From: Cydia pomonella
Taxonomy: Eukaryota; Arthropoda; Insecta; Lepidoptera; Tortricidae
DNA: 64,000 nt
NCBI RefSeq assembly: GCF_033807575.1
Contig: NC_084721.1
Location: forward strand, 434,001 to 498,000
Direction of reading: 5' to 3'
Shown in pieces: positions 21,690-33,510 of this stretch (position 1 is its first letter; each line of letters opens with the position of its first letter). Under the pieces are notes generated by a model. The model was not told where the DNA came from. It did not search any database and was given only the letters and a program-made list of their open reading frames with translations. The translations under genes and the position numbers were made by a program.

Positions 21690-22360
21690 TTCATAACTGA
21701 CTCACTCACTCACTGATGATCATCGAAACCCTTAGGGTACTTCCTGAAGTCCTAGAAAGCTGAAATTTGGTACTAGTACACAAACAACAAAACAATTAAA
21801 AAAAAAAAATTTGGGGTGGGGTGAAAATGGGAGTGGGATTTTGTATGGGGAATCAATAACCACTGAAGCGATTTAGTTGAAATTTGCTATGTAGATTGTT
21901 TTTGTTATGGGGAAGGATATAGAATAGTTTTCAACCCCAAGTAAGGCTGAAAAGGGCGAGGAAGAGGGCATCAAGGGGAAAAAGGGATTGAATAGTTTGT
22001 ATGGGGAATCAGTAAAAAGCAGATTGTATAAAAAGGTGCCCCCAGATACGCATTTCAGGAACTTTAATAGTAAATCACCCCCAACCGTCTAGTTTAAATT
22101 AGAGGATGGAAGATTGTCATAAGCAACTTACAAAAAGAAGTGGAATCCCATCAAACACATTTTCATGTAAAATGTTGCCAAGACGAAACCATAAGGCTCG
22201 CACTGTCAAAAAGTTATCAGATCTCTTAGAGCCAAGCTTCTAACTCTACAAGCCCTAACTTCACAAATCCTACACCTTATTGTTAGTCAAAATATGTGGC
22301 TTGGCCGTTTCGCTACTGCAAGAACTATTGTATGATAAAAATATAATAAATAGTGAGTAA
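21690..22360. repeat. Old dispersed repeat region, two modules
   Basis: 21690-22030 begins GACTCACTCACTCACTGATG and contains GAAGTCCTAGAAAGCTGAAA, with G-rich GGGGTGGGGTG text; the pattern is familiar as a lepidopteran repeat. 22140-22300 is an inverted copy of 29000-29130 plus 28871-28900, sharing AAGGCTCGCACTGTC and AGTTATCAGATCTCT. The second copy serves as an approximate empty-site comparison for the insertion at 28904. Confidence 0.65.
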
Positions 22361-22399
22361 AAGTTTCACCTTACGGGGCAATCGTCGCTATACTTAGAT

Positions 22400-22565
22400 A
22401 CGTATATCAGCGGGCCTACCGCGAGAACCGAAATTAGCAAATTGCTGGGATCTTTCTCTTTTACTCTCACTAAGACGTGATTAGAGTGACAGAGAAAATT
22501 CCCCTCAATTACCGAACTTCGATATTCGCGGTTATAGCCCAGATAAAGTACGACGAGCCAAAAAA
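22400..22565 (-). repeat. Dispersed repeat (family in the Poxm intron)
   Basis: The reverse complement matches 6728-6862, as described there. It is followed at 22610-22730 by short 'GCCATCTAGCGGC' and 'GCCGCTAGATGTCGC' words resembling those in the tandem array at 59.3 kb. Confidence 0.7.
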
Positions 22566-22730
22566 TAGCCATTTTCATCATCATCATGTTTCTAACATAA
22601 TATTTCAAGCGGACAAAGCCATCTAGCGGCGAGTAGAGACACCACGAAAGCGAGAAGAAGGTCATGAACCTATGTTAGTTAGCACGTTGTTTGTGGGTTT
22701 CATCTATTGGCCGCTAGATGTCGCTATGTG

Positions 22731-23898
22731 TTGCATACCCTTTTATATTGCGTTTTCAACAAATTCTCTTTGGTTTTCAAAAAGGGAAAAAGATTACAAA
22801 TTACGAATGACTAATAATTTCCCTGGTTTTAGCCAAGTCATTGTGTATAAATAACCTTTTATCCTTCAGTTTTAATCCACTGGAATTTTGTAATACCTAA
22901 ATATGAAGATATGGACAAGGTGTAGTGACCGGGCTAGGCGACACCGGCTGATTGAGTGATACAGTATCTCAATTAGGCGCCTGATAAATTGGTAGAAAGC
23001 CTTCTTGCACACGGCACTAGTGCCGGGTGACTGATATTTAAGGAGAAGTCCTAGTGTAAAATGTTTCATGATGTTACAAGTTTTCAGCAGAATTTGTGAG
23101 ACTGGGTTACGCACTCGCCTGGTTTCATAATAACTAAAGCTAAAATGAAAGCCAAAATTGCATCAACATTTTATTGTATTAGGTATATATTGCAATATAT
23201 CTTTAAAAGATTTTGTTGATTTTGGGCCACAAAAACAGCTTTGAATAACATAGGGTTGTTTAGTACTTTACCTACATAAATTTCTTGGCACGCTACTTAT
23301 TATTCGTGTTGCAATACCCAACGTTGCTCATCAACGTGCATCATCATCGTCCGTTTACCTACACCTGACCACTGTTTCACAATGTTCTAGGAATGCCCTC
23401 AGCGGTAAAATCTATTGACGTTCGAATTTGCGGCTCTAAAGATTTCACGAATACCGTTCATGACGCTATCAAAAGGAAAAGTAAGTATGTATGTTGTAAC
23501 CAACTACGTCTTCCACTTAAGGTGATGTTTGCACACGGCTCCAATCTCCTTATCGTTAGCTTTAATATCAATTAATACCACTGATAGGCGCAAGTTCGGT
23601 GGCCAGGCGAGCGCGCGTCGGCCACTTCTCCGTACCTATCTTTTATGAACACCCAAATCAAAGATAGCGTGCCGGGTGCAAAGATTTTTTATGCTACTCT
23701 GGTGCCAAATAAGCAAATAGTAGTACTTGTCAGCGGTTATCGTAGTCTATGGATGCTAATGCTTGGAATCGTGGATTTTACTTGTGTTTTAATTACCCCT
23801 TATATTCTGTAGGTTCTCGTTCTCATATACTCAAATCTTCAAACTGTAGTACCCATTTATATATACCTCGAGAGCGCAGCGTTTCGAACAACTACATA
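22731..23898. other. Non-coding, nothing firm recognised
   Basis: No exon or clear repeat boundary is found. Open frames at 22872-23114 and 23393-23575 are short and lack recognisable similarity. Confidence 0.5.
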
Positions 23899-24156
23899 AA
23901 TAATATATAAAAAAATATTATAGTACATTATTACACAAATTGACCAAGTCCCACAGTAAGCTCAATAAGGCTTGTGTTGAGGGTACTTAGACAACGATAT
24001 ATATAATATATAAATACTTAAATACATAGAAAGCACCCATGATTCAGGGACAAATATCCATGCTCATCACACGAATAAATGCCCTTACCAGGATTTGAGC
24101 CCGGGACCATCAGCTTCGTAGGCAGGGTCACTACCCACTAGGCCAAACCGGTCGTC
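23899..24156 (-). mobile_element. tRNA-headed SINE, family 1
   Basis: The reverse complement begins GACGACCGGTTTGGCCTAGT and carries a pol III A box (TGGCCTAGTGGG) and B box (GGCTCAAATCC, one change from consensus). The body has TTCGTGTGATGAGCATGGAT and AAGCCTTATTGAGCTTACT, and an A/T-rich 3' tail. It is the same family as the + copy at 49286-49560 and a headless remnant at 37615-37800. Confidence 0.85.
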
Positions 24157-24608
24157 TAACATATAATACATACATATAATAAAATATTTTAGTATAAGAA
24201 GATACTTTCAATATATCTTATGATACGTAGGTAATTAATTACTTACTTAACAATTTCTACGATATAGAAAGTTACTCGTACCTATAGGTAGGCTAGGCAG
24301 TTTATTTTAAATGTAATTACTGCACAGTAATCAAATATACAACAATCAGTGGACTTTGTACCTGTGGCAACAATAAAACTAGACAGAAACATAATTGTCC
24401 TACAAACATTTCCAACAATACCATGAGGTTAAAAGTCCAAATTATAATGGATTCTCTTGGTCTTGGAGTAAAACCTAAGTATTATTTTTTAGTCGAATAA
24501 GAAAAGACTATGAATACAAACATCAAACAACAAACAAAAATTTGAAAGCCGAAAAGAAAAAATCAAACATGACGTGGGACCCTTCATTTACCAAATAATG
24601 TACCAGAA

Positions 24609-24793
24609 CCCCTAGTGTAAATTTATTCGATAGCGTAACGTGACGTACGCGTTTGCGTTAAGTCTCATTTTGTATGGGATTTAGAAACAGCGCGCCAAGC
24701 GAGACGTTTTGGAAACTCAAAATCCCATACAAAATGAGACTTAACGCAAACGTGTACGTCACGTTTCGCTATCGAATAAATTTACACTAGGGG
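24609..24793. mobile_element. Foldback MITE, 185 bp
   Basis: Almost the entire element is one inverted repeat. The left arm CCCCTAGTGTAAATTTATTC continues as GATAGCGTAACGTGACGTAC and beyond. It pairs with the right arm ending GAATAAATTTACACTAGGGG, for about 75 bases per arm, around a GC-rich centre (GCGCGCCAAGCGAGACG). The flanks TACCAGAA and TACAGAAC resemble an imperfect 8-9-bp target duplication. There is no coding capacity. Confidence 0.85.
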
Positions 24794-25429
24794 TACAGAA
24801 CACAGTAACGCGTGTAACTTGTAATGTAAGACACTGAAGTAAGAATATAAAAACATCAGTATCATCGAAACTATCTGCAAATGAAGCCATAAATTTTGCA
24901 CACGCTTTGCCCGACTTCGATATGTTGATGCAGCATAATCAATCGTTACAGTTTGCGCGCGCGCATGTTACATAGCGCGCAGACTGCCATCACCAGCACT
25001 TGAGGGCCTCGAGACTCCGGGTGGAAGATGTTTGCGAGGCCCCTGACATTTGTTCTACTTAACAAAATGGTCAAGTTGCGCGCGGCGCGGAGAGCGAGGC
25101 CCCTGGGCTACTGCCCCGCGCGCCATCCTCTCTAACCTCGAGACAACACCAGCTAGTCAAATACAGGTAAGAGCAACCAACTGCAAAACTATAACCATGG
25201 CAATCAAGTTCTCACTAGGTATCATACTCATGTCAAAATGTGTTACAATAGGTAGGAACATTTATTTAATCAATGAGGTTTATAAATCCACAGAGTAAAG
25301 GTGGATGTTCAAAATAATTTTCCTGGAAAGTACCTAAGTATTTATTTATATTAACGTATTAATAAGATATACTTATTCTCTTAATTTATCTATCAGTTCA
25401 ATATTTATTATACATATAGACGGACGGAC
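24794..25429. other. Non-coding with a GC-rich stretch
   Basis: 24950-25140 is GC-rich (GCGCGCGGCGCGGAG, GCGAGGCCCCTG twice). The word GCGAGGCCCCTG recurs about 60 bp apart (about 25034 and 25093). An open frame at 25050-25298 crosses it but has no recognisable similarity. No gene is called. Confidence 0.5.
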
Positions 25430-25986
25430 CAGTATACCACTGACCTTCCTCCTCGCGTTGTCCCGGCATTTTTGCCACGGCTCAAGGGAGCCTGGGGTCC
25501 GCTTGACAACTAATCCCCAGAATTGGCGTAGGAACTAGTTTTTACGAAAACGACTGCCTTCTGACCTTCCAGCCCAGAGGGTAAACTAGGCCTTATTGGG
25601 ATTAGTCCGGTTTCCTCACGATGTTTTCCTTCACCGAAAAGCGACTGGTAAATATCAAATGATATTTCGTACATTAGTTCCTAAAAACTCATTGGTACAG
25701 TCAGCATCGAAAGTAGCGGATCAAGTAACGCTTCATAAGTATCTACCATTCTCTAACAGCTTAACAAAAAGTGATGTCTTCAATATAACTAAGACTGTAA
25801 AAGATATACTTTTGAATGTAGTAAAAAATTTTTTTTTTCTATATTTGGAAAAGTTATCTGGGATATCAGATACTTTTGGCGCGTTGTTTCATCCGCTACT
25901 ATTGATGCTGACTGTACGAACCGGGGTTTGAACCCGCGACCTCCGGATTGAAAGTAGCACTCTCTTACCGCTAAGCCACCAGCGCT
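25430..25986 (-). mobile_element. tRNA-headed SINE, family 2, split by a nested MITE
   Basis: On the minus strand the head AGCGCTGGTGGCTTAGCGGT has a good A box (25966-25978) and B box GGTTCAAACCC (25924-25934). It is followed after the interruption by AATGAGTTTTTAGGAACTAA, the AAATATCATTTGATATTTAC and GGTGAAGGAAAACATCGTGA blocks, and a 3' part ending near 25430. The order matches a common lepidopteran tRNA-derived SINE. Bases 25698-25914 are a later insertion. Confidence 0.85.
25698..25914. mobile_element. Tc1/mariner-like MITE (CAGTCAGCATC family), copy A
   Basis: The termini CAGTCAGCATCGAAAGTAGC and its near inverse (GCTACTATTGATGCTGACTG) are flanked by TA at 25696-25697 and 25915-25916. 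The element sits inside a SINE, and removing it with one TA restores an uninterrupted TTGGTACGAACCGG SINE sequence. That fixes the ends and supports a TA target duplication. Length is 217 bp, non-coding. Confidence 0.9.
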
Positions 25987-26549
25987 TTTAAAATATAATC
26001 GTCTCTAATACCACTATATATAAGCTTATAACAGTTATAATCTCTTTTCTATTAGTTATCTATATAGCAGGAAAATATATGGCAATTACTATTATTCTAC
26101 TTTATATGTATGTACGACAAGTGTGTAGTTTGGCAAACCGAACTCATCCCATTTTTCGGATGATGACGATAATACTATGTAGGGCAAAACAAAAGACAAT
26201 ATGATTGTAGCTTTTGCTACGGCTACATTATCGAGCGAAGTCACATTACCGAAAAAACGTCTTAATGTTCTTTCTACGTCGAACTATGTATGGCCACATA
26301 CGTCGAGGTAAATATTTAGGGGCTAACTACATACTAAGTACATCGGCTCATTCTGAATATAAAGTTTTCAAGTATAGCCACTTGCAGAAACGTTGCCGCG
26401 AGAAAATGCCTTTGATGTGCGAGGAAACCGACATGAGTTCAGTCAGGAAAACCGGAGGATTTTCCTGAGTATTGTTTTAATTGAGTCTCTCTGCCTATAC
26501 TCCAGTGATAATTGAGTATTGTCAAAGTATAACTAGTAAAAGTAGGTAG
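25987..26549. other. Non-coding, nothing firm recognised
   Basis: AT-rich with one short open frame (26214-26468) that has no recognisable similarity. Confidence 0.45.
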
Positions 26550-26985
26550 TCGTGGGGTCTCACAGGGAACCATTATACCGGCTATCAAAGACCACACTAA
26601 GACCAGACATCAAAAAGAATGGGACAGTCTGCCGGGTCTAATGCACTCAAAGCTCTTTATACAAGGAGTAGACTCCGGTTGGAGTAAAAAGCTATGGAAA
26701 CAGCAAAAAACAACTCCAAATTATAACTGGGGTGTTTAGGGGCCATTACGGGGTCAGAAGAATTTTGGCCAGGATGGGACACTCCGACAACATCGATTGT
26801 CGAATGTGTGGTGAAGAGGAAGAGACAGTAACACACTGAATGTGTGAATGTCACGCCCTCGCCAGACAAAGAATTAGTCACTTTGGAGCAGGATATCTGG
26901 AACCAAAGGAATTCAAAAGGCTACTCATAAGCTCCATCAGCCGGCACATGGAAATGGTCAAAAAAGCTCTTGAGTAGCCGACGGA
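26550..26985 (+). pseudogene. LINE C-terminal (RNase H-side) fragment
   Basis: The + strand frame reads GVFRGHYGVRRILARMGHSD, then NIDCRMCGEEEETVTH, a stop, MCECHALARQRISHFG and KRLLISSISR. The C..C...EEET..H...C pattern is the zinc-knuckle-like end found after RNase H in R1/I/Jockey-type LINEs. A TGA inside the motif and a frameshift upstream (the YNW/GV region) make it a pseudogene. A related but separate fragment is at 60518-60821. Confidence 0.8.
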
Positions 26986-27282
26986 TCTTTCCTAAGGGAG
27001 CAACTAGACAAAAGATCCCTATGGGTCGAAGTTTATCCGCAAAGGCCCCAGAAAATAAGATAGAGGATAAGATAAGGTAGTCGTTACCATAATTGTACTA
27101 CTTACCTACCTACATGCAGTTCCGGCCTCAATACAGAAGCATAGAACTAAGGTAGGTAATACTTGCGCCAAAGAAGGCTCATTGTTATTTTAATATTCAT
27201 TTTTATGAACTTGCAGTATTATCTATGGTACTAGCGAACATGAACGCAAAACTTAAATAAAATGAAATAAATTAAAAATTAA

Positions 27283-27284
<2 letters not shown>

Positions 27285-27325
<41 letters not shown>
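27285..27325. repeat. (TA)n microsatellite
   Basis: About 20 uninterrupted TA units, bounded by A-rich sequence on the left and a T run on the right. Confidence 0.95.
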
Positions 27326-27329
<4 letters not shown>

Positions 27330-27337
<8 letters not shown>

Positions 27338-28499
27338 AATAAAAATATTTAAATTATAAGTAAAAAATATGAAATTTTGAAAATAGACAAAATTAAGAAT
27401 CGGGCCTTCTTTGGCTTGTAGTAGCGAAAATTTGTAGCGTCGATCACCTATTATTTTACATGATCAAAATAACTTCGATTTCCACTTGATTAACTCATTA
27501 GTCCATAATTACTTTACTTACCAATGCATCGCATGCATAAACTGACTAATCGCCCTCGTTAACTCAAAACGATGCCTTGTTCATAAAATCAATGATCAAT
27601 AGTCATTGGATTGCTTACTGTCTGATTTATTGCCTATTTCATAAAAAGATTACTTACTGTACGTTTATGCGAATTGGTAAGAAGCAATAACCTAGCACTG
27701 GGCACATGGCACTGTGCAAGGTCACTTTATATTAATGTACCTACGGGACGGTCAGCATTTTAGCAGCCTAATGGATTCTAGCAGTTTGGGCTGTTTGGCC
27801 TTAGGAACGCCAATCGGGGATTATTGCATCGTTGGGTTGGGTTATATAATATAATTAGGTGTGTTGATTTAAAACCAGATCGAGTCTAAACAATGAATTC
27901 TAGTTAGATAATATTAGCTGCCAATTATAATGTGCATTTTAAAAGATAACGTGCCTTGAATAAAAATATAATGGGATTAGAGGTAAATATATAGTTACAG
28001 GTAACTACATATTTTTTTACATAAAATAAATAATTATCACCTGCAATAATTTACGGGGTGAATACATAGGTCATACTGAGCAACTTTTACTTTAGGACCA
28101 ACCCCGAAATCACGAAAAAATTTCCTGTTTCATACTTTTGGCTGTCTGGCCTTGACAGTTTCTATGGGAGAGTAACATTTTTTTTCTAGATATATATAGA
28201 TTCACTCTGTAAACTATTGTAGGTGACTAAATAAACAGCCTGTATATGTATATTTCGTATTGTAACTCAAGAAAATTAATAAAATCAAGTGAAATAATTC
28301 CTATAGTTTTTTTTAAATTGTTATAGTTATATTATACCTTGTGGTATCCAGATAAACGTACTAAAAGTCCTCGATTTTTACTCTACGATCAATATTTTAG
28401 GAGCTACAGGGTGTTTAAGTTTACAAAGAAACAAATACCAACCAAATAAACTATTTTGGTTTTTTTTTATTTGATTTTCATTACCCGCTCATCCGGTCA
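27330..28499. other. Non-coding, nothing firm recognised
   Basis: AT-rich DNA without a recognisable exon. An isolated ACAGGGTG end is near 28405. Confidence 0.5.
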
Positions 28500-29130
28500 C
28501 CCGCTGACCAATATATAAAAAAAACCGGCCAAGAGCATGTCAGGTCATGCTCAGTGTAGAGTTAGTAGTTACCCGTCCGTCAAAATAGTCTTTTTGCAAA
28601 AACTCAAAAAAGACTAGACCGATTAGGTTCGCTATAGTATTCGTTGAACAAAGACGTTCACGATTTTTTTCATATTATTGAGACCCATGGTTCAGAAATA
28701 GAAGATATTATTTTAGTAGAAGCGATTATTTCCAAAAATATAACGTTTATCAAAAAATGTTGCTTGTAGGCCCTCATTAGTTTTAAAAGACCTATCGAGC
28801 TATCCAACGACACCCCACATTATAGGGTTGAACAAAAAAAACATCGCGGTTTTGGTGTAGGGGGCAGCCTAAGCCAAACGGCCAAGGCATATATTTTGAC
28901 TAAGGGCCGGTACCGATGCCGACTGTACTCCAACTGCAACGTCGACGCGCAGTTCCCATATAAGTTGCAGTCGAGTTGCAGTCCGTCTGTACCGGCCCTA
29001 AGGTAGAGCTTGTGAAGTCAGGCCTTGTAGAGTTTGAAGCTTGGCTCTACAAGAGATCTGATAACTTTTTGACAGTGCGAGCCTTATGGTTTCATCTTGG
29101 CTATATTTGACATGAAAATGTTTTAGATGG
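28500..29130 (+). repeat. Old dispersed repeat containing a nested MITE
   Basis: It begins AAAACCGGCCAAGAGCATGT and continues through GACACCCCACATTATAGGGT. The 3' part (28871-28900 and 29002-29130) is an inverted copy of 22140-22300. A 95-bp element has inserted between the two parts. Confidence 0.7.
28904..28998. mobile_element. PIF/Harbinger-like MITE, 95 bp
   Basis: The inverted ends are GGGCCGGTACCGATGCC and the inverse of GGACGGTCTG-type sequence, i.e. the right end reads CCGTCTGTACCGGCCC. Inner blocks GCAACGTCG and CAGTCGAGTTGCAG continue the fold. It is flanked by TAA at 28901-28903 and 28999-29001. A 3-bp TAA/TTA duplication and GG-starting ends are typical of PIF/Harbinger. The related sequence at 22.27 kb lacks the element. 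Confidence 0.82.
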
Positions 29131-30410
29131 GATTGAACATAGTCCAAAAAGCGGATCGGCAAAAAAAATATGGAGATATTTAGTTACATAACTATATTCG
29201 ACGACCCCACAGTCAATCCTATAGTTGAGTTATGACTATATTTAAGAATACCACTGTATTTTAATAAATAAAAAATAATAATATAACAATCAATGCTCAC
29301 AAAATTTCATAAGAATCAGTTCAGAAATGTGACCTGTACCTATGCGAAGAACAAACAGAACATACGAAACAATTTTTAGAGACGCTTCGTTCGTGCTTCG
29401 CGAACGATCAGTAAATTAAAAACAATTATAACATAAGTACCTATACATGAGTAGAGAGGATGAGAGAGAGAGGACTACGATGTTTTAACATAGAAACTTA
29501 TGTCTTCAGCGGCTTAAAATGGGCATACTTCATTGTTATCCAAGAAATCTTCGCCCCTGAGCAACCGCGTAGCTGGAAGCCCCATCGTGCACAGGGTCTA
29601 CTGAACGGTTATCAGTGCGTTCAGTACACGCGTAGGCTATATATAAGGGATACTCTCGGGTACACTCGCATAATTACGAGTAGCAGCGGACAGCGCTATC
29701 TACACCACGGACATCGACCAGATAGGTAAGTGTCATCGGAACATAGCTAAATACAAACGTTTTCCCAATAAGATTACGGTAATCATTTGAATGAGTTTTC
29801 CCAGGGCAGTCTCGTCTGTTACTACTATAATATTATACTTATAATAAAATAAGGGTGACAGCTGGTAACTACAGTTACCAAAAGGAAGTGAGTGGTTAAG
29901 TGGTAGAAGGCATCAAGTTATGCTTAAGACTGCTGGTCGCTATTGTACACCTACGCTCTAATTTTTAATTTTCAATTATGTGTCTTACGCTTACTTACTA
30001 TGGTATTCAACAATAAGTGACATAAAACATAAAACAACTAAGCACCATTTTAAGTTCTTAGTGAACATATATGTATGTATTTGCATACCCGTATCCGCGA
30101 CGAGGGCTGCCAAATGACTTCACATACTCGTACATCACCTCCGCGTGGCAAGAAGAGGGAATGCCTGATTTACACACGGATTACTGGTACGAGTACGAGC
30201 GGTTTCTATGATTGCTAGCAAATTATACCCAAAAGCAATAAAATATACTCACGAATGTATGATTGGTTTCTGCTCTCAATATTTTCCTAAGTTTTCCCGT
30301 AATGTTAAAAAAAAATATTTATTTTCGTAAGGTTTTTCAATCCATTTCATGAAAAGTGTTGAATTTTCCAACATTACATATAAAATTGGCCCGGATACCC
30401 GTATCTGTAC
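29131..30410. other. Non-coding, nothing firm recognised
   Basis: No exon is recognised. The frame 29460-29729 ends next to AGATAG|GTAAGT at 29727, a good splice donor, but it lacks an acceptor-side counterpart and any recognisable protein similarity, so I do not call it. Confidence 0.45.
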
Positions 30411-30935
30411 CCTTCAGCCATAGACAGGATAAAGACGTCGAAAGACGGATCCAAAACGTGGAGGAGCTGTTGGTCTATGAAGGAGCTGATGAAGGGCCAC
30501 CTTCCTCTGACCTTAAAGCGGAAACTCGTCGACATGTGCATTCTGCCTGTCCTAACCTACAGTGCTCGAACGTGGTCATTCACCGAGGCGCAAAAGACCA
30601 AATTGAAGGTTTGCCAAAGAGCTATGGAGCGCAGCATAATACTAGAAGTAAAATGAATTGACCGAATCCGTAACTCTACGCTGCGCTCAAAAACACGCAT
30701 TACTGAGCTAAGACCATGTCTGCCGCATGCACCTACAGAGATTGGCCAAAATAACCACGGTATGGGTGCTGCAAGACGGGCGAGGATCGGATAGGCCCAG
30801 ACGGAGATGGCGGGACGACCAGGACGCATATCTCAACGACTGGCCGGAGATTTCGCAAACCTAAGACGAGTGGGAATCGAGGGCGAAGGCGTTTGCCCAA
30901 CACTAGGACACCGTATAGGTTTATAGTATAATATA
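30411..30935 (+). pseudogene. Heavily decayed RTE-like LINE fragment
   Basis: It contains DKDVERRIQNVEELL, VHSACPNLQCSNVV and, across several frameshifts, GRAGRPRRRW-like and AFAQH-like sequence that parallels 21100-21640 block by block. Multiple stops and frameshifts are present. Confidence 0.8.
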
Positions 30936-30949
30936 ATACCTATATTACA

Positions 30950-31110
30950 TATAAACAGCCACTTTACCCAGAAGGGGTCCATATTTCATTAGCATTAAGA
31001 CTAACAAATTAATTTATGTACTTTTTTTTTCTTTCTACTACAACCTACTAACAAAATTTAAATGTATATATGCGAAATATGGAATAAATGGCTTTATTAT
31101 TATTACATAT
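30950..31110 (+). repeat. LINE 3' UTR fragment with (TTA)n-type tail
   Basis: It has CCACTTTACCCAGAAGGGGT and ends GGAATAAATGGCTTTATTAT plus a short TTA repeat. It is parallel in layout to 48601-48760. Confidence 0.65.
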
Positions 31111-31224
31111 AAAATTCGTACAGTTTCACTGTTTACGTTGTAGAAGCCATTTTTGCAACCAAACTACATATATATTTTCAGTTTTTCATACTGATGTAAG
31201 CATTGGATGGAAGGCACTCCAACG

Positions 31225-31395
31225 ACTTGTAATTTGATAACGTAACTGGTGACCGAAGAACTGACGGCTTCCTCGCACAACGTATCAGTATTGCGATACA
31301 ACGAGGAGATGCCGCCAGCATCCTTGGTACAATGCCTCAAGGGCCTATTTTAGATATAAGCTAGTTATATTAATCCTCTGTATACATATATCCAG
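31225..31395 (+). pseudogene. Retroelement C-terminal fragment (VTGD..IQRG..A family), copy 1
   Basis: The frame reads VTGDRRTDGFLAQRISIAIQ, then RGDAASILGTMPQGPIL and a stop. The same C-terminal segment recurs at 33265-33510, 52455-52610 and, in a longer form, 56985-57535. It is 5'-truncated at nearly the same point in three copies. Confidence 0.75.
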
Positions 31396-32930
31396 TCTTT
31401 TACAAATACCGCAAATAAAATTAAAATAGTTAGACTTACCTACCACAGTTGTCAAAAACACTCGTTATTTTTTTATCTTCTTGTCTCTAGATGAAAAGAG
31501 TACTTCCCTATGATATCCATATGTATATTGTTATTGTAATTAAGAATTCGATAATGAAGTATTTTTTAAGTAGTACCTATTATTCGGGGCTACTTTTAAG
31601 TTGGTTAAAGCGGATTGGTATTTAACTATTTAGGCAAAGCATATATTTATAAGTAAAATACAATTAAAATTAAATGTCGTATTTATCACACAAGTAGTTC
31701 AAGAGATCAACAAAACTATGATAAAATTATGAACAACCAAAATACACGACTTTTTCCCTATAAAAATGTTTTATAATTAGATCAGCATAACCAAAATCAC
31801 GTTAGGTTTATTACATAAAGGAGCGCAGCACTTTTAACTCAAGAAGCGCTTAGTGTACATTCAATGGTCATTGATAGATTAGATAACCGTCTTTACTAAC
31901 TGCATGCACAATATGTATCTACATAATTATACTAAGTATCACTATCAACACACGAAACTGACAAGTTTTGGACATTATCTCGTCGCGATAAGATTTAAAT
32001 CAGCCAGGTATACATGTGGAAGATGGTACTCCAGCCAAATATCACAGAGAGCCATCGCCGGCGCATTACAAGCATGACAAACCGAAACCAGTAGCTGTAG
32101 AAGGTTATATCACTCGCTTCCTATTTCTACTGACCGATTTACACTGAGCAAACTTAGCAGTGCCGGTGACTAAATTAAGAACTTTTAAAACTTGAATATT
32201 ATTGCATTTGTACTACTAATCTTTCCTTTCCCTCAATCAAAGTTGTTTTCTTTACTACAGCAATTCATAAAATTGACTATTGCACACTTGAATTCTAAGA
32301 TAAAACGTGGCAATTACTGCGGTAACATATTTAAGAATATTTTGTATCTAAGTATGTACAATCTCGGTATGTACATAACAAAATTTCGTATTTGATGAAA
32401 TTGGTATAGACTAAAAAACCTAATTTCATTACATTTTCTGCACTTATATAATAGTTAATATGATGCGAAAACCAATAATATCCTTGGTGAAACTTAGTTA
32501 ATCATGTCAGTTTATTATTATTTTTTTGTACTGATCATGCAACTCGCATATGTGAAGTAACTATAATTTGTATTCGCCGTGGTGCTCTATGTTATGTTTT
32601 TTATCGATGTATGTGATGTCACCTACTATTTATTTACAATAGATTCGTAGTGGGTTTTTCGTGCAGCGACGCGCGGAGTTATGGTTGGTACCGTTTCGAC
32701 ATATTAATGCGAACAATCAGCGTATTAAGTGCTTTGTATGTACAAAATTTAGATCATACGACGCGATACGAATTTAAGTTCCAAATAAAAATGGACAGTA
32801 GTGTGCAAATCTTGCAAAACAATAAGTAAATATGTAATAACGTTATTGAGAAAACTGGCCATTGAAATCATACGTGAATAAAGCATTGCCGTACCTGTTG
32901 ATTTTTAACGTTCGTATAACTTTTTTTTTA
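31396..32930. other. Non-coding, nothing firm recognised
   Basis: AT-rich sequence. The open frame at 32192-32395 has no recognisable similarity. Confidence 0.5.
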
Positions 32931-32934
32931 AAGA

Positions 32935-33020
32935 GCCTATCAAGTGTCCCACTGCTGGGCAAAGGCCTCCCCCCTAGACTTCCAATCTCCCCGATGAACT
33001 GCAGCATCCGTCCAGTTGTT
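32935..33020 (-). repeat. Short LINE-derived fragment
   Basis: It contains GTGTCCCACTGCTGGGCAAA and GGCCTCCCCC, the reverse complement of the FAQQWD-type coding end of RTE-like LINEs. It is too short to place further. Confidence 0.6.
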
Positions 33021-33264
33021 GAGAAATGAGATTTCTCATTTCTCATAACTTTTTTAAATATTTGAAATGATTTAAACTTTAAAGCTTACCCTGTAAAGGT
33101 GTTGTTACGTATTAACAACTTAGACTTTTATATGACACATGTCTGTGCAATATGAACGTCTATGATACTTAATATTCCAATAGACAAGCATCATGTAAAC
33201 TTGTTGAGCTATAATCGGAATAGGATTTGTAATTAATATTTTTAAAGAACTATCTAAAAGGCTG

Positions 33265-33510
33265 GTCGACTTCACAGGTGACCGAAGAGCTGGCAGCTTT
33301 CTCGCACAACGTATTAGCATCGCTATACAGCGGGGAAATGCTGCCAGCATCCTCGGCACCATGCAAAGGGGCCAAATTTTTTAGACATATTTTAATTTTA
33401 TTTAGTATTAGTTTTTAGTTTTAATTTAGTTTTATTTAATAGATAAGTTAGTTTATTTTTATAATGCCCAATTAAATGTATTTTGTTCTTAAATAAATTT
33501 GAATTAATAT
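33265..33510 (+). pseudogene. Retroelement C-terminal fragment, copy 2 with 3' UTR
   Basis: The frame reads TGDRRAGSFLAQRISIAIQR, then GNAASILGTMQRGQIF and a stop, followed by T-rich UTR and a TAAATAAATTTGAATTAAT tail. The tail shows the element's 3' end and its + orientation. Confidence 0.8.

Noticed and set aside
25924..25986. tRNA gene on the minus strand
   Set aside because: A and B boxes are good, but it is the head of a SINE: the SINE body follows and no acceptor stem closes.
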